Of a DNA stretch of 5,906 bases, positions 4,369 to 5,906 are shown piece by piece. The notes beneath the pieces were generated by a model, which was not told the DNA's origin, did no database searches, and was given only the letters and a program-made list of their open reading frames with translations. The position numbers and the translations under genes were made by a program. This DNA comes from Geminicoccaceae bacterium. Its GTDB lineage: Bacteria; Pseudomonadota; Alphaproteobacteria; Geminicoccales; Geminicoccaceae. The first letter of the stretch is position 1; every line of letters starts with the position of its first letter. The stretch is from assembly GCA_030824835.1 (NCBI GenBank), contig JAPJRA010000266.1, positions 1-5,906 on the forward strand. The letters are read 5' to 3'.

Positions 4369-5906
4369 TCGCGTAGGGTGTCCCTGGATTTCAATGCATC
4401 CGGAGCATACAGACGTTGCGTGATCCATTCGATATTTTCAAGATTGGTAAAATTCATATATCGATCCCCAACAAGAGCCTTATAATTAGCATTATCCTGC
4501 CATTCGCCGTCCAGATACCACTCAAAGAATAGCTCATTCCCAGTGAGGATAATGACGTGAGCCTTGGGATTGCAAAATTCATCAGGTGCTTGTGCCCATT
4601 GTATGAGATCGCAAATAATCGTTCTCTCTTCCAGGCTAAACTCGCGCTTCAAACAAGACAAGACGATGTAACATCCGGGGAATCGTTCGCCGATACGTTT
4701 CAGCCGGTCGGTATCAGTCGCCTTAAATGCGCGCTCTCCAAAACTCTTAGCCTCGCCAAACATCACTGCCGTGTCATCATCGCGTTGCATAAAGCGTTTG
4801 CGCTGATACCAGATAACGAAGTCGGCTTCGACAAAATCGTCGGCTACGAGCTCCATTTTTAAGCCCGTTGCATAGGTAATTCTTACATCGCCACTGCCAA
4901 GTCCTTGGGCAAAGAGCCTCAGTGTCAGAGCAACGGCGTAGCCGCCGCTGGCAAAGTCGGGCACGCTGAATGGCCCGATAACCCGGTTGTGCCATTCCAG
5001 GCTGTCCTTGCGTAGGTCCCCTTGTGGAAAGTTATACTCCTTCAGGCAGCGTCCACAGGTTACTGAGTATGAGAGATCGTCGACTCCATACCAGTTGCGC
5101 TTCTGACAGTGAGAGCAAGTAAGTTGGAGCCCCAATCGGAGCACGTTAGCTGTCGTCAGATCAGACAACTCGTCGCCACGGCTCAGTTTCGACCGCTTCG
5201 CTCGTGCCTTCATGAATGCAAGCCATTCGTGAGCCGGCGCTGTCCGATCGGGATAACCTCGAATTGTCGTTTGACGAGCTGCGCTGCCGTCGCGCACCAA
5301 CTCGGTGGCCGCCATTTTCTCCAACTTCTCAATGGTTTTCTCGTCCGCGAGAAGCCGGACGCCCCGCATATACCCAACGGCCTTTATGAGCTCAGCGGCA
5401 ATGATTCCCGGCTCTGAAGGCATTGCAGGAATGCCATACGAACCTAACCAGTCTATCACGGCGTCTCGCCCGCGCGACCACTGAAGAAAGAGCCGCAGGC
5501 GTTGAGATTTCCGGAAACAAATAGTCCCTTCTCTTGCGACGAGAGCCTTCCGTAATGTGTCGTTTCGATGATCAGTTCGAATACGGTCCTTTGACGGAAA
5601 GCACATGGCGAATTCGTGATCAGAGAAGATAGAATTCGTGGATATTACGTTAACCCATCGGGCATGATTATGAGGCGCACCATACCGATCGGCGAACTCA
5701 GGCGATAGCGAATCGGTCTGGCCGTAAAGTTTCTCCTCGTCGGAGAAGATGATCTCAACATCCCTCTCCTCTGCGGTAACCTTGGCCGCCTGCGGCTGTG
5801 AGACCATATCATCGTATCGACTGTACCATATTGACGTATACCAAGTCTTACAGCTACTAATATCCCATGAATATACCCGACATTCAGGCAGCGTAGCGAA
5901 CCGCTG
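4365..5906 (-). CDS. Zinc-ribbon plus PD-(D/E)XK nuclease-like protein, N-terminus probably outside window
   Basis: From ATG at 5807 the protein has 480 residues; function is unassigned. Residues 1-225 are a mixed alpha/beta region of no recognised family. A zinc ribbon follows, with CSHC at 231-234 and CGRC at 251-254. Next is GPFSVPDFASGGYAVALTL (279-297), then a nuclease-like core: Asp329 in EADFVIW, Glu352-Ala-Lys354 in MFGEAKSFG (the (D/E)xK element), and a strand in FPGCYIVLSCLK (376-387), the order seen in PD-(D/E)XK restriction-type enzymes. HVIILTGNELFFEW (417-430) closes the core. By family knowledge this predicts metal-dependent DNA or RNA cleavage. The ATG at 5807 has no ribosome site and the frame stays open for 33 more codons to the window edge, encoding a Trp/Tyr-rich stretch that looks like protein, so the gene is probably 5'-truncated here. 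The gene is markedly more AT-rich than its neighbours (about 35% GC over 4441-4500), a sign of transfer. It is convergent with the integrase, so likely cargo. Housekeeping roles seem unlikely; a defence effector is an inference. Confidence 0.8.
   Translation of the reverse strand, partial: QRFATLPECRVYSWDISSCKTWYTSIWYSRYDDMVSQPQAAKVTAEERDVEIIFSDEEKLYGQTDSLSPEFADRYGAPHNHARWVNVISTNSIFSDHEFAMCFPSKDRIRTDHRNDTLRKALVAREGTICFRKSQRLRLFLQWSRGRDAVIDWLGSYGIPAMPSEPGIIAAELIKAVGYMRGVRLLADEKTIEKLEKMAATELVRDGSAARQTTIRGYPDRTAPAHEWLAFMKARAKRSKLSRGDELSDLTTANVLRLGLQLTCSHCQKRNWYGVDDLSYSVTCGRCLKEYNFPQGDLRKDSLEWHNRVIGPFSVPDFASGGYAVALTLRLFAQGLGSGDVRITYATGLKMELVADDFVEADFVIWYQRKRFMQRDDDTAVMFGEAKSFGERAFKATDTDRLKRIGERFPGCYIVLSCLKREFSLEERTIICDLIQWAQAPDEFCNPKAHVIILTGNELFFEWYLDGEWQDNANYKALVGDRYMNFTNLENIEWITQRLYAPDALKSRDTLRD

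Noticed and set aside
1..5906. CRISPR array, insertion-sequence ends or other dispersed repeats
   Set aside because: No regularly spaced repeats, transposase or terminal inverted repeats were seen by eye; the only mobile gene is the tyrosine recombinase.

Overview
The window looks like an alphaproteobacterial chromosome segment with a small mobile insertion on its right. The left half is GC-rich and its genes have the strong G/C third-position bias typical of that group. It carries a polyhydroxyalkanoate (PHA) granule phasin with a CTGC-N3-GCAG palindrome at its promoter, the type of site known for the alphaproteobacterial regulator PhaR. Genus cannot be fixed from the sequence alone.

Left, chromosomal part (1-2697). 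Bases 1-412 (minus) hold the N-terminal 137 residues of a MarC-family multispanning membrane protein, cut by the window edge. Next, on the same strand, is a complete phasin gene (598-1101) with a probable promoter and operator at 1140-1182. Divergent from it is a 406-residue FAD-dependent DAO-type oxidoreductase (1316-2536). A complete tRNA-Glu(TTC) with encoded CCA lies at 2623-2697 on the minus strand.

Right, mobile part (about 2700-5906). A tyrosine recombinase (2810-4018, plus) has its promoter region against the 5' side of the tRNA gene. It is followed by about 350 GC-rich bases with two short coding-like frames: a start-less C-terminal remnant (4019-4186) and a 61-codon GTG frame joined to it by a GTGA overlap. 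Convergent with these is a much more AT-rich gene (4365 to the right edge, minus). Its product combines a four-cysteine zinc ribbon with a PD-(D/E)XK-like nuclease core. This is the most interesting gene here, a plausible uncharacterised defence or DNA-processing effector brought in by the integrase. Its true N-terminus probably lies beyond the window.

How the parts relate: the phasin and its operator form a self-contained PHA-storage module, while MarC and the oxidoreductase have no evident link to it. The integrase, gene remnant and AT-rich nuclease gene look like a mosaic of acquired DNA anchored next to a tRNA gene. The far end of the element and any partner genes of the nuclease are not visible.
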